DNA from: JBEKOF01 sp050015895
GTDB taxonomy: Bacteria > Verrucomicrobiota > Verrucomicrobiia > Limisphaerales > Palsa-1400
Reading direction: 5' to 3'
Assembly: GCA_050015895.1 (NCBI GenBank)
Contig: JBEKAN010000279.1
Coordinates: 1-6,509 of the forward strand
Length of the DNA: 6,509 bases
This document shows, piece after piece, positions 1-6,095 of this stretch. Both the position numbers and the translations under genes were made by a program. Position 1 is the stretch's first letter, and each line of letters opens with the position of its first letter. The notes beneath the pieces are model-generated. The model did not search any database, had not been told where the DNA came from, and was given only the letters and a program-made list of their open reading frames with translations.

Positions 1-1
1 C

Positions 2-1717
2 CGGCTGCCCGCGCGGCAGGCGCTGGACTTTATTGACTCGCTGACGCGCGGAAGGACGGGCGGCAGGGCGGCGGACGCGGCGGGGCCGGCTTTGGACGAA
101 GCGCGCTCGCGCCTGGCATTTTTGCTGGACGCCGGGCTGGGCTACCTGAGTCTGGACCGCATGACCCGCACCCTTTCCGGCGGGGAGACGGAACGGGTGA
201 ACCTGACCACCTCCCTGGGTTCGCGCCTGGTGAACACTCTGTTCGTGCTGGACGAGCCGAGCGTGGGATTGCACCCCCGCGACACGGCGCGCCTGACGCG
301 CATCGCGCGGCAATTGCGCGACGCGGGGAACACGGTTGTGGTGGTGGAGCACGAGGCGGGCGTGATGCGCGCGGCGGACCAGATCATTGATCTCGGCCCC
401 GGCCACGGGGAATCCGGCGGCGAGGTGGTTTTTCAAGGGACATTCCAGGAGATATTGCGCGCGCCGCGCTCGCTGACCGGGCAATATCTGGCGGGCAAAA
501 AACGGATCGAACTCCCGGCGCGGCGTCCAGTCTCTCTGTCAATAGAAACAAACGGCGCGGCCACGCCCGTTCTGGTTCTTCGGGGGGCGAAATTGCACAA
601 TTTGAAGGACCTCACCGCGCGGATTCCGCTGGGCCGGTTTGTCTGCGTGACGGGCGTCAGCGGCTCCGGCAAAAGCACACTGGTGCGCGAGGCGCTCCTG
701 CCGGCGCTGCGGGAACGGCTGTCCGGCCCGCCGCCGGCGACGCCCGCGGCGGGGGAGGAAGCCGCCGAAACGCCGGACGTGAAGGCCCCTCCCGCGCCGG
801 GCCTGTTGCTCGAAGGCTGGGAGCGCCTGGGCCGTGTGGTGGCGGTGGACCAGTCTCTGCTCGGCCGCACGCCGCGTTCCAATCCGGCTGTGTACATCGG
901 GGCGTTCGACGAGATTCGCGAGCTGTTCGCGGGGACGGACTCGGCCCGGCGACGGGGCCTTGGCGCCAGCGCCTTCAGTTTCAATTCGGCGCAGGGCCAG
1001 TGCGAGCGTTGTCGCGGGGCGGGTTTTGAGAAGATTGAGATGCAGTTTCTGAGCGACGTTTTTGTGCGCTGCCCGGAATGCGACGGCCGGCGTTATCGTC
1101 CGCATATCCTCGAAGTCATGGCGGAGCCGGCCGGCCATCGCGCCTGGAACATCGCCGATTTGCTGGAAGCCACGGTGGACGAGGCCGTCGTGTTCCTACA
1201 GTGCTTCGGCGAGTCGCGTCCGGCGGGGCGGGCGGCGGCGGGTTTGAAGCTATTGCAGGAAGTGGGGCTGGGCTATGTGCGGCTGGGCCAGCCGATCAAC
1301 ACCTTGTCCGGATGGGAGAGTCAGCGGCTCAAGCTGGTCAGTCATTTGGCGGGCGGCGGCGGAGGCGGGAGCCGGGAGAAGGCGGAGGAAGACGGGGAAA
1401 AGCCGACGCTGTTCATTTTCGACGAGCCGACCACAGGTTTGCATTTCGACGATGTGCGGGTGTTGCTCAAGGTCTTTCAACGGCTGGTCGGCGCGGGGCA
1501 TTCGGTGTTGGTGATCGAACACAACTTGGACGTCATAAAGTCGGCGGATTGGGTCATTGATCTCGGCCCCGAAGGCGGGGAGGAAGGCGGGGAGATTGTG
1601 GTCGAAGGCACGCCGGAAACGGTGGCGGCCTCGTTGCAAAGCCACACTGGAAAGGCCCTTACGGAGGTTTTGCGGAATGAAGATAACGTCGCACAACTGT
1701 CACATTGCGCCAAATAG
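2..1717 (+). CDS. uvrA: UvrA-type excinuclease ABC subunit A, 5'-truncated by the window edge
   Basis: This is the damage-scanning ATPase of nucleotide excision repair, which loads UvrB at DNA lesions in the cytoplasm. The frame is open from base 2, so the N-terminal ~40% lies outside the window; full-length UvrA is about 940 residues and about 571 are present. Counting from the TTG codon at 92 as residue 1, I see: first ABC signature LSGGETERVNLTT (28-40), Walker B FVLDEPSVGLHPRD (51-64) and the H-loop VVEHE; second Walker A TGVSGSGKST (187-196); a Pro/Ala-rich insert (~210-240); the conserved DQSLLGRTPRSNPA segment; a zinc finger CERC-x19-CPEC (304-330); second signature LSGWESQRLKL (405-415); a Gly-rich acidic insert (421-437); and Walker B FIFDEPTTGLHFDD with IEHN. 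The second signature normally reads LSGGE, so Gly-to-Trp at residue 408 is odd. The first signature is of a divergent type I associate with Verrucomicrobia, so this could be a UvrA paralogue. Family assignment is firm; the exact paralogue is not. Confidence 0.93.
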   Translation, partial: RLPARQALDFIDSLTRGRTGGRAADAAGPALDEARSRLAFLLDAGLGYLSLDRMTRTLSGGETERVNLTTSLGSRLVNTLFVLDEPSVGLHPRDTARLTRIARQLRDAGNTVVVVEHEAGVMRAADQIIDLGPGHGESGGEVVFQGTFQEILRAPRSLTGQYLAGKKRIELPARRPVSLSIETNGAATPVLVLRGAKLHNLKDLTARIPLGRFVCVTGVSGSGKSTLVREALLPALRERLSGPPPATPAAGEEAAETPDVKAPPAPGLLLEGWERLGRVVAVDQSLLGRTPRSNPAVYIGAFDEIRELFAGTDSARRRGLGASAFSFNSAQGQCERCRGAGFEKIEMQFLSDVFVRCPECDGRRYRPHILEVMAEPAGHRAWNIADLLEATVDEAVVFLQCFGESRPAGRAAAGLKLLQEVGLGYVRLGQPINTLSGWESQRLKLVSHLAGGGGGGSREKAEEDGEKPTLFIFDEPTTGLHFDDVRVLLKVFQRLVGAGHSVLVIEHNLDVIKSADWVIDLGPEGGEEGGEIVVEGTPETVAASLQSHTGKALTEVLRNEDNVAQLSHCAK

Positions 1718-1750
1718 GCCATGAAAAGTGGGAAAAAGGGTGATGGGAGG

Positions 1751-1766
1751 ACTTTAACGTTAAAGT
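1751..1766. promoter_or_regulatory. 16-bp perfect palindrome after uvrA, possible operator
   Basis: ACTTTAACGTTAAAGT is its own reverse complement, centred on AACGTT and starting 34 bases after the uvrA stop. The stem is AT-rich and the T-run that follows is interrupted, so an intrinsic terminator is unlikely. A dimeric regulator site is the alternative. The symmetry is seen directly; the function is inferred. Confidence 0.4.
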
Positions 1767-1825
1767 TCGTCATTTTTCGTAAGCTGTTCATTTCCAGTAA
1801 GTTACATCAAATTTCCGCCAAATTG

Positions 1826-1840
1826 TGACAAATTTTGTCA
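1826..1840. promoter_or_regulatory. TGACAAA-T-TTTGTCA inverted repeat upstream of the rpoD promoter candidate
   Basis: There are perfect 7-bp arms around a single central T, 19 bases upstream of the TTGACA box at 1860. The flanks continue the symmetry (AAATTG on the left, ATTT on the right) if a 2-base offset is allowed. Position and symmetry would suit a repressor or activator site for rpoD, but no factor can be named from sequence. Confidence 0.35.
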
Positions 1841-1859
1841 ATTTATCGCATTTCTGGCT

Positions 1860-1890
1860 TTGACAGAATCGTAACAGTATGTATTCTAAT
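1860..1890 (+). promoter_or_regulatory. Candidate sigma-70 promoter for rpoD
   Basis: A consensus -35 box TTGACA lies at 1860-1865. Two -10 candidates follow: TATTCT at 1882-1887 with a 16-bp spacer (4 of 6 consensus bases) and TCTAAT at 1885-1890 (5 of 6 bases, but a long 19-bp spacer). The region is AT-rich against a GC-rich background. It would give a 5' leader of about 150 bases before the rpoD start. The -35 match is strong; the -10 choice is uncertain. Confidence 0.5.
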
Positions 1891-1961
1891 GCGGCAGCGG
1901 TGGTTCTGAGGTCTTTTGTGGGTAGTCTGGTTCGGGTGTCTGGAATGCGATCAACCGCGTT

Positions 1962-1983
1962 TTTTTGCAGGATTTTTGCAGGA
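1962..1983. repeat. Exact 11-bp tandem duplication TTTTTGCAGGA in the rpoD leader
   Basis: The unit TTTTTGCAGGA occurs twice back to back (1962-1972 and 1973-1983) and is followed by TTT, the start of a third unit. It lies between the promoter candidate and the leader hairpin at 1992. The 11-bp pitch is about one helical turn. It may be a simple slippage duplication or a paired binding site. Confidence 0.7.
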
Positions 1984-1991
1984 TTTAATAA

Positions 1992-2008
1992 ACGGCAATT
2001 CTTGCCGT
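1992..2008 (+). promoter_or_regulatory. Short hairpin in the rpoD leader
   Basis: ACGGCAA and TTGCCGT form a perfect 7-bp stem around a 3-base TTC spacer, about 20 bases upstream of the ribosome binding site of rpoD. It could be an operator or a small RNA hairpin affecting translation. It is not followed by a T-run, so it is not a normal terminator. Confidence 0.4.
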
Positions 2009-2028
2009 CATTAATGAACCCAAATCCT

Positions 2029-2037
2029 GAAGAGGTG
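2029..2037 (+). promoter_or_regulatory. Ribosome binding site of rpoD
   Basis: GAAGAGGTG contains the AGAGG core at 2031-2035, 12 bases before the ATG at 2048. The gap is slightly long, but this is the only Shine-Dalgarno-like stretch nearby and it supports the chosen start. Confidence 0.6.
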
Positions 2038-2047
2038 TCAGAATTAT

Positions 2048-3907
2048 ATGTTGAGAAAGAGAATCAGCTTGGACAAGGGCCAAAGCGTTGCCAAGTCAAT
2101 TTCGGGTTCCGGGAAAAAAGGGGTGCTGGCCAAGAAGGCCCGTTTTACCTTTGACCCCGAGACGAACGGCAAGTCCAAAGGCCACAACGGCGCCAACGGC
2201 CACAACGCCAACGGCCACCACCCCCCGGCGGCGGCCGAATCGAACCCTATTTCGCCCACGGGAGCCATTACGATTGAATCCCCAGTCATCGCCGAGAAGG
2301 TCAAGGATCTGCTTCGTCTGGCGGCCGACCAGGGCTATCTGACCTACGACGACATCAATGACGCGCTGCCGGACGAGGTGGTGACGCCGGAAGTTTTGGA
2401 CGCGGTGTATTCGAGGCTGCGCAGCTTTGAGGTGGAGATCGTGGAGGCGCCGGATGTGGAACGCCCGAAACCCGCCGAGCCGGTGGAGGAGGAGGAAGAG
2501 AGCCGGCTGGATATCCTGGACGATCCGGTGCAGATGTATCTGCGCCAGATGGGCAAGGTGCCGTTGCTCACTCGGGAGCAGGAGGTGGAGATCTGCAAGC
2601 GCATCGAAGAGGGCGAAACGGAGGCCCGGCGCATTCTTTTCGCCTTCGGCTTCACCGGCAAGGAGCACGTGACGCTGGCCGAGAAGCTCCTGTCCGATCC
2701 GCCCCGCGAGCGATTTGACCGGGTGATTGTGGACAAGAAAGTGGAAAGCCGCGCCATTCATTTGACGGCATTGCGCCGGCTGGTCAAACGGGTCCGGACG
2801 CTGGATTTGCAACTGGACAGGGCTTTCGACCACACTCTGCCCGCCAACGGCAAGGCGCCGCCGCCCAAGGCGTTGCGGGATTTCGACCGGCTCAACAAGA
2901 CGCTCCAGGCCTACTTCGCCAAGTTTTATTACAAGCCCAAAGTGGCCGAGGAGGTGATGCTGGTGTCGGACAATGTTTCGGACCAGATTCAAACCACCTT
3001 GCGGACGATCCACGAGCTGCAGCAGCGGCGCAAATCCACGTCGGCCACCCACCAGCTCGCGGCCGAGCGCGCCAAGCTGCTGGCGCTGGAGAAATTTGTC
3101 CGCATGCCGCACACGCAGTTTTTGGGGGCGCACGCGGAAATGAAAAAGGCCGCCGGCCGGGCCGACCAGGCGAAATGCGAAATGGCGGCGGCCAACCTGC
3201 GGCTGGTGATCTCGATCGCCAAAAAGCACACCAACCGCGGACTCTCCTTTTTGGACCTGATCCAGGAGGGCAACATGGGCCTGATGAAGGGCGTGGAGAA
3301 ATTCGAGTACCAGCGCGGCTACAAGTTTTCCACCTACGCCATTTGGTGGATTCGCCAGGCCATCACCCGCGCGGTGGCCGACCAGGCCCGCACGGTGCGC
3401 ATCCCCGTCCACATGATCGAGGTCATCAACCGCCTGATGCGAGTGCAGAAGCGGCTGATGCAGGAATTGGGCCGCGAGGCCGAGCCGGAGGAGATCGCCG
3501 ACGAGCTCAACCTGCCGGTCGAGCGCGTGCGCGCCATTTTGAAGATGGCGCAGCAATCGGTCTCCCTGCAGGCGCCGGTGGGCGACGGCGACGACGCCAG
3601 CGTGGGTGATTTCATCGAGGACAAAAAAGCGGCCAACCCGTCGGACGTGACGAGCTACAGCCTGCTCAAGGACACCTTGAGCGACGTGCTGGCCACGTTG
3701 ACCGAGCGGGAGCGCAGAATCGTGGAGATGCGCTTCGGGCTGGTGGACGGCTACGAGCGGACGCTGGAGGAGATCGGGCGGCAGTACAACGTGACGCGCG
3801 AGCGCATCCGGCAGATCGAGGCCAAGGCGCTGCGCAAGATGCGGCATCCGACCCGCCTGCGGCACCTGCAGGGCTTCCTGGAGAGCGAGCAGACCATCTT
3901 TCAGTGA
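2048..3907 (+). CDS. rpoD: RNA polymerase primary sigma factor RpoD (sigma-70 / SigA)
   Basis: The housekeeping sigma subunit of RNA polymerase, directing promoter recognition and melting. The 619-aa protein has a basic N-terminal tail with a Gly/Asn/His-rich stretch (41-58), a region 1.1-like domain (~75-133), an acidic linker (EEEEE, 147-151) and region 1.2, DPVQMYLRQMGKVPLLTREQE (159-179). A long non-conserved region (~190-370) follows. Region 2 contains LRLVISIAKKHTNRG, FLDLIQEGNMGLMKGVEKFE and the core-binding and -10 segment FSTYAIWWIRQAITRA (427-442). Region 3 follows the RTVRIPVHM motif (449-457). Region 4.2 has the helix-turn-helix TLEEIGRQYNVTRERIRQIE (572-591) and ends at RHL. Length and all conserved regions match a full primary sigma of the E. 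coli type (613 aa). The C-terminus runs about 12 residues past the RHL motif. A long, possibly regulated leader precedes the gene and a REP-like palindrome follows its stop by 5 bases. Confidence 0.97.
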   Translation: MLRKRISLDKGQSVAKSISGSGKKGVLAKKARFTFDPETNGKSKGHNGANGHNANGHHPPAAAESNPISPTGAITIESPVIAEKVKDLLRLAADQGYLTYDDINDALPDEVVTPEVLDAVYSRLRSFEVEIVEAPDVERPKPAEPVEEEEESRLDILDDPVQMYLRQMGKVPLLTREQEVEICKRIEEGETEARRILFAFGFTGKEHVTLAEKLLSDPPRERFDRVIVDKKVESRAIHLTALRRLVKRVRTLDLQLDRAFDHTLPANGKAPPPKALRDFDRLNKTLQAYFAKFYYKPKVAEEVMLVSDNVSDQIQTTLRTIHELQQRRKSTSATHQLAAERAKLLALEKFVRMPHTQFLGAHAEMKKAAGRADQAKCEMAAANLRLVISIAKKHTNRGLSFLDLIQEGNMGLMKGVEKFEYQRGYKFSTYAIWWIRQAITRAVADQARTVRIPVHMIEVINRLMRVQKRLMQELGREAEPEEIADELNLPVERVRAILKMAQQSVSLQAPVGDGDDASVGDFIEDKKAANPSDVTSYSLLKDTLSDVLATLTERERRIVEMRFGLVDGYERTLEEIGRQYNVTRERIRQIEAKALRKMRHPTRLRHLQGFLESEQTIFQ

Positions 3908-3911
3908 ATCG

Positions 3912-3984
3912 TGTAGCGGCGGTCTGTGACCGTCGCAAACCGAGAAGAAACACAGGCTGGCGGCTGTCACAGACCGCCGCTACA
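3912..3984. repeat. REP/BIME-like element with perfect 19-bp inverted arms
   Basis: TGTAGCGGCGGTCTGTGAC (3912-3930) and its exact reverse complement (3966-3984) flank a 35-base centre. Pairing continues inward with interruptions (g3932-c3964, c3934-g3962, g3935-c3961, c3936-g3960). Each side can also fold alone: CGGCGGTC-TGT-GACCGTCG on the left (3917-3935, one G-T pair) and its counterpart on the right. This is the architecture of paired REP sequences, the non-autonomous repeats mobilised by REP-associated tyrosine transposases. It starts 5 bases after the rpoD stop, so it could protect the 3' end of the mRNA or attenuate transcription; there is no T-run for a classical terminator. I recall similar GTAGCGGCGGTC-type repeats in verrucomicrobial genomes, but this needs a genome search. 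Confidence 0.8.
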
Positions 3985-4000
3985 GTGCAAAGGTGTGTAA

Positions 4001-4201
4001 GTGCGAAGTTATGGGCGACATCAGATGGACGCACTTGACGAGCGGCTTAAGGACACTTTGGCCGAGTGGGACAGCCAAGATGATCTGGAAGTCATTGAGC
4101 CACCTTTACTGGCGAAATTCAGAGCGTTGTTCCGGGAGTATTTGACAAGTGCAGGCGATATTGCAGCGATCTTGCCGTGGAAGTTTGAAAGGGCGGCTTA
4201 G
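4001..4201 (+). CDS. Small hypothetical protein (66 aa)
   Basis: I do not recognise this family. The frame opens with GTG at 4001, preceded by AAAGG at 3989-3993 with a 7-base gap, a reasonable ribosome binding site. An internal ATG at 4025 would give 58 residues (MDALDERLKDTLAEW...) but lacks a clear site. The product is acidic in its first half (DERLKD, EWDSQDDLEVIE), predicted soluble and mostly helical, with no membrane segment or signal peptide. It sits between the rpoD palindrome and the 3' end of the toxin remnant on the other strand, toward which it is convergent. It may be a genuine small gene, a fragment of an older gene, or a chance frame. Confidence 0.4.
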   Translation: MRSYGRHQMDALDERLKDTLAEWDSQDDLEVIEPPLLAKFRALFREYLTSAGDIAAILPWKFERAA

Positions 4202-4247
4202 AATTTTACTGCACACGAACCGTCGCCCTCGCTTCGCGCCCGGGCGA

Positions 4248-4353
4248 TCAGACAACATCCAAGCCGCAATGTTGGGCTGCTTCTCTCAATGTTTCATCGC
4301 GAGACGCCAGCGGCAATCCCAACCGAAGCGTCAATCACATATCTGGCGCTCAC
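4248..4353 (-). pseudogene. Remnant of a PIN-domain (VapC-like) toxin with a large internal deletion
   Basis: The GTG start at 4353-4351 overlaps the antitoxin stop (GTGA), the usual translational coupling of vapBC operons. The first codons read (V)SARYVIDASV, the standard PIN N-terminus with its first catalytic Asp (VIDAS), and then run out of frame to a TGA after 18 codons. Shifting frame at 4322 gives LGLPLASRDETLREAAQHCGLDVV followed by TGA at 4250-4248, which matches the C-terminus of PIN toxins (LPLAT-D-x-L-x-x-AA). Only about 35 codons remain of a usual ~130, so roughly 90-100 codons carrying the middle acidic residues have been lost and the two ends are joined out of frame. PIN toxins are Mg-dependent ribonucleases; this copy cannot be active. 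The assignment rests on two short but characteristic ends in the correct order and place. Confidence 0.8.
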
Positions 4354-4757
4354 GGGCGGCCCTCTTCCACACTTGACTTAAATTCCTGCCAGGTCATTTC
4401 CGGTTTTCCTTTTTCCCGGGCGGCAATTTGTTTTTGGAGCCTCCGCAATCCGGCCACTGCTTCCCGCACGGACTGCGGGCTTTTCCGCCCTTTGGGCACG
4501 ATCCGCGACCCGGGTTTCTTATGCCGGACGAGGGGAGCGTGTTTGCGCTTCAGGAAGGCGGTGCGCGCGTCTTCGGGGCGGGAAATCGGTCTGAGCGCTG
4601 GTCCGGGCCAGTACTCGCCCTCCAGGCCGGCGTCAGAGGGAGTCGCCAGCAACTGGGCCTCAATGACAGCCGAGAGGCTTCTGCCAGTTTCGATGGCAAG
4701 TTTTTTGCCCTTGGCGACGGATTCGGGGGAGATGGAGAGAGTCTTGCGGACTTTCAT
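4350..4757 (-). CDS. Ribbon-helix-helix antitoxin (VapB-like, DUF6364-type), now an orphan
   Basis: A 135-aa protein. Residues 3-38 (VRKTLSISPESVAKGKKLAIETG, then RSLSAVIEAQLLA) fit a ribbon-helix-helix fold: a short beta strand followed by two helices, as in DUF6364-like antitoxins. The middle (~60-95) is basic and Pro-rich. A helix (~97-118) follows, and the C-terminus MTWQEFKSSVEEGRP (121-135) resembles the toxin-neutralising tail that ends in an acidic-Gly-Arg motif. The expected role is to bind its operator as a dimer and to block the cognate PIN toxin. That toxin gene overlaps the stop codon by four bases but is broken. An in-frame TAA three codons upstream of the ATG at 4757 fixes the start, although no Shine-Dalgarno is visible. 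The methyltransferase gene ends 51 bases upstream on the same strand. The family is inferred from the fold pattern and operon arrangement, not from a search. Confidence 0.75.
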   Translation of the reverse strand: MKVRKTLSISPESVAKGKKLAIETGRSLSAVIEAQLLATPSDAGLEGEYWPGPALRPISRPEDARTAFLKRKHAPLVRHKKPGSRIVPKGRKSPQSVREAVAGLRRLQKQIAAREKGKPEMTWQEFKSSVEEGRP

Positions 4758-4763
4758 AACAGC

Positions 4764-4793
4764 ATATTAACGCTTCGAATTCTCACTTCGCAA
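4764..4793 (-). promoter_or_regulatory. Possible promoter of the antitoxin gene, giving a near-leaderless transcript
   Basis: On the - strand TTGCGA (4793-4788) and TAATAT (4769-4764) are separated by 18 bases, each matching 4 of 6 consensus bases. The start codon begins only 6 bases after the -10 box, so transcription would begin at or near the ATG. This would fit the missing ribosome binding site. The spacer contains GAATTC, and CTTCG occurs twice on the + strand (4773-4777 and 4786-4790). The call is weak. Confidence 0.3.
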
Positions 4794-4808
4794 GTACTGC
4801 GCATATCT

Positions 4809-6095
4809 TCAACCTCGGTCTTTTCGGAAAAGGACGATGCGGTTGGTGTTGGTGCCTTTGGAATTGTTGTCCACGCCCCAGCAGTTGGCCGTTTTGGTGA
4901 ACTTCTGGTCGTTGATCAGAATCAGCTCCGGCCGCAGTCCGGCCTCCAGCCCGCAGGCAACGACCGTCTCCTCCAGCTTGATCCTGCCGGCGCGAACCTC
5001 GCCCACTTCAAACGCCACGTGCCCGCCCGGACGCAGCACCCGGCGCAGTTCCCGGAAGACCGCCGTCATTTCGCACTGCCACTCCTCCAATTTCTTCGGC
5101 ACGGTGAGCCTCACCCCCTTGGCGTCAATGCCGAGAAACCAGCAGCGCAGCCAGTTGTCCCCCGCGTAATCCACCACGTCCAAAAACGGCGGGGAAGTAA
5201 CCACCAGCGAAACGCACCCGTCTGGAATCTGGGCGGTCGCGTGGGCGGGCTGGTTGAGCAGCAGACTTTTCTCCGCCACGCCGCGCAGCCGCGAACGCGT
5301 GTCCGCGTCGCAATCCTTCAGGAGAATCCGGCTTTTCTTCAAGATCAAATCCGGCACCTTGCGGCGCGGCGGGGTTTGATTGCGGTCGGCGTTGATTTTC
5401 CGCTGCGACTTGACCGAGACGGCCTGGTTGGGCGGGAGGGTGTACACGGAAAAAAAGCCCGCCGAATGCCCGGTCAGCCGGTTGAGGGCCACCAGCGCGA
5501 TCCATTCGTCCACCGGGTCCAATTTTCCGCGGCCCGATAGATACTTCTTGAGCGCCGCGATCTCCCGCAAAGTTTCCGGATGGTAAAAAACCAGGAGGTC
5601 CTCCGGGAAGGAATCGGAATCGCGGAAGTCAATTTCCGCCAGCCGGCGGCGGATTTGTTCCAGCGCGGGCGGGCGCAGGCGGGGCCGCACGAGAACCAGG
5701 CTCAACGGATTGACATCGCAGCCAAAGGGCACGCGCCCCAGGAGCGCCGCCTCCAGCAGCGTGGTGCCGCGCCCCATGAACGGGTCATGCACAATGTCGC
5801 CCGGCGCGGTGAGGCGCTCGATGAAGAAGCGTGGCAGTTGGGGCTTGAAGCAGGCGCGGTAGGAAATCTCGTGCAGCCGGCTGGCCGCCCGCTGTTTGGC
5901 CGTCCAGAATTCATTCACGTACGTCGGAACGCGCAGTGCTTGGCCGGCCGCGCTTGTGGCGGAAGTTTCGGCAACCAGGGTCTTCTTGCCAAACTCATGG
6001 AAGGCCAGGAGTTGTTCGGCGAAGGGCGCCTTGAGCCTGGCGGCGTCCTGGCGCGGCGCGGCAAAAGCAAATTCCAAATTGCTGGTCATCGTCAT
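4809..6095 (-). CDS. DNA methyltransferase, N4-cytosine/N6-adenine type, orphan
   Basis: An S-adenosylmethionine-dependent exocyclic-amino DNA methyltransferase. Numbered from the ATG at 6095 (428 aa), it has a conserved lead-in EFWTAKQRAASRLHEISYR (62-80); the SAM-binding motif I, DPFMGRGTTLLEAALLGR (104-121) with GCDVNP; a long middle segment probably holding target recognition, with FFSVYTLPPNQAV (214-226); catalytic motif IV TSPPF (300-304); and LRPGGHVAFEVGE (354-366). It ends with TANCWGVDNNSKGTNTNR (402-419). Motif I precedes motif IV, the reverse of the usual beta-class order. TSPPF does not decide between N4-cytosine and N6-adenine. No restriction endonuclease is nearby, so it may be solitary. 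The frame stays open to a TTG at 6257, adding 54 Pro/Ala-rich residues; I prefer 6095 because the conserved sequence starts well after it, though neither start has a convincing ribosome binding site. Confidence 0.88.
   Translation of the reverse strand: MTMTSNLEFAFAAPRQDAARLKAPFAEQLLAFHEFGKKTLVAETSATSAAGQALRVPTYVNEFWTAKQRAASRLHEISYRACFKPQLPRFFIERLTAPGDIVHDPFMGRGTTLLEAALLGRVPFGCDVNPLSLVLVRPRLRPPALEQIRRRLAEIDFRDSDSFPEDLLVFYHPETLREIAALKKYLSGRGKLDPVDEWIALVALNRLTGHSAGFFSVYTLPPNQAVSVKSQRKINADRNQTPPRRKVPDLILKKSRILLKDCDADTRSRLRGVAEKSLLLNQPAHATAQIPDGCVSLVVTSPPFLDVVDYAGDNWLRCWFLGIDAKGVRLTVPKKLEEWQCEMTAVFRELRRVLRPGGHVAFEVGEVRAGRIKLEETVVACGLEAGLRPELILINDQKFTKTANCWGVDNNSKGTNTNRIVLFRKDRG

Noticed and set aside
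1879..2154. A 91-residue frame starting in the rpoD leader and overlapping rpoD
   Set aside because: There is no ribosome binding site, it begins inside the promoter candidate, and its C-terminal part is an out-of-frame reading of rpoD.
2096..3970. A 624-residue open frame on the - strand, antisense to rpoD
   Set aside because: It mirrors rpoD codon structure in GC-rich DNA, is rich in His/Leu/Arg/Gln without domains, and the + strand encodes an unmistakable sigma factor.
3912..3984. Intrinsic terminator for rpoD
   Set aside because: The stem is strong but no T-run follows the right arm, and the 35-base centre is too large for a typical terminator loop; a REP-like element fits better.
4428..5540. 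A 370-residue open frame on the + strand across the antitoxin and methyltransferase
   Set aside because: It spans two genes on the opposite strand, has shadow-like composition, and shows no recognisable motif.
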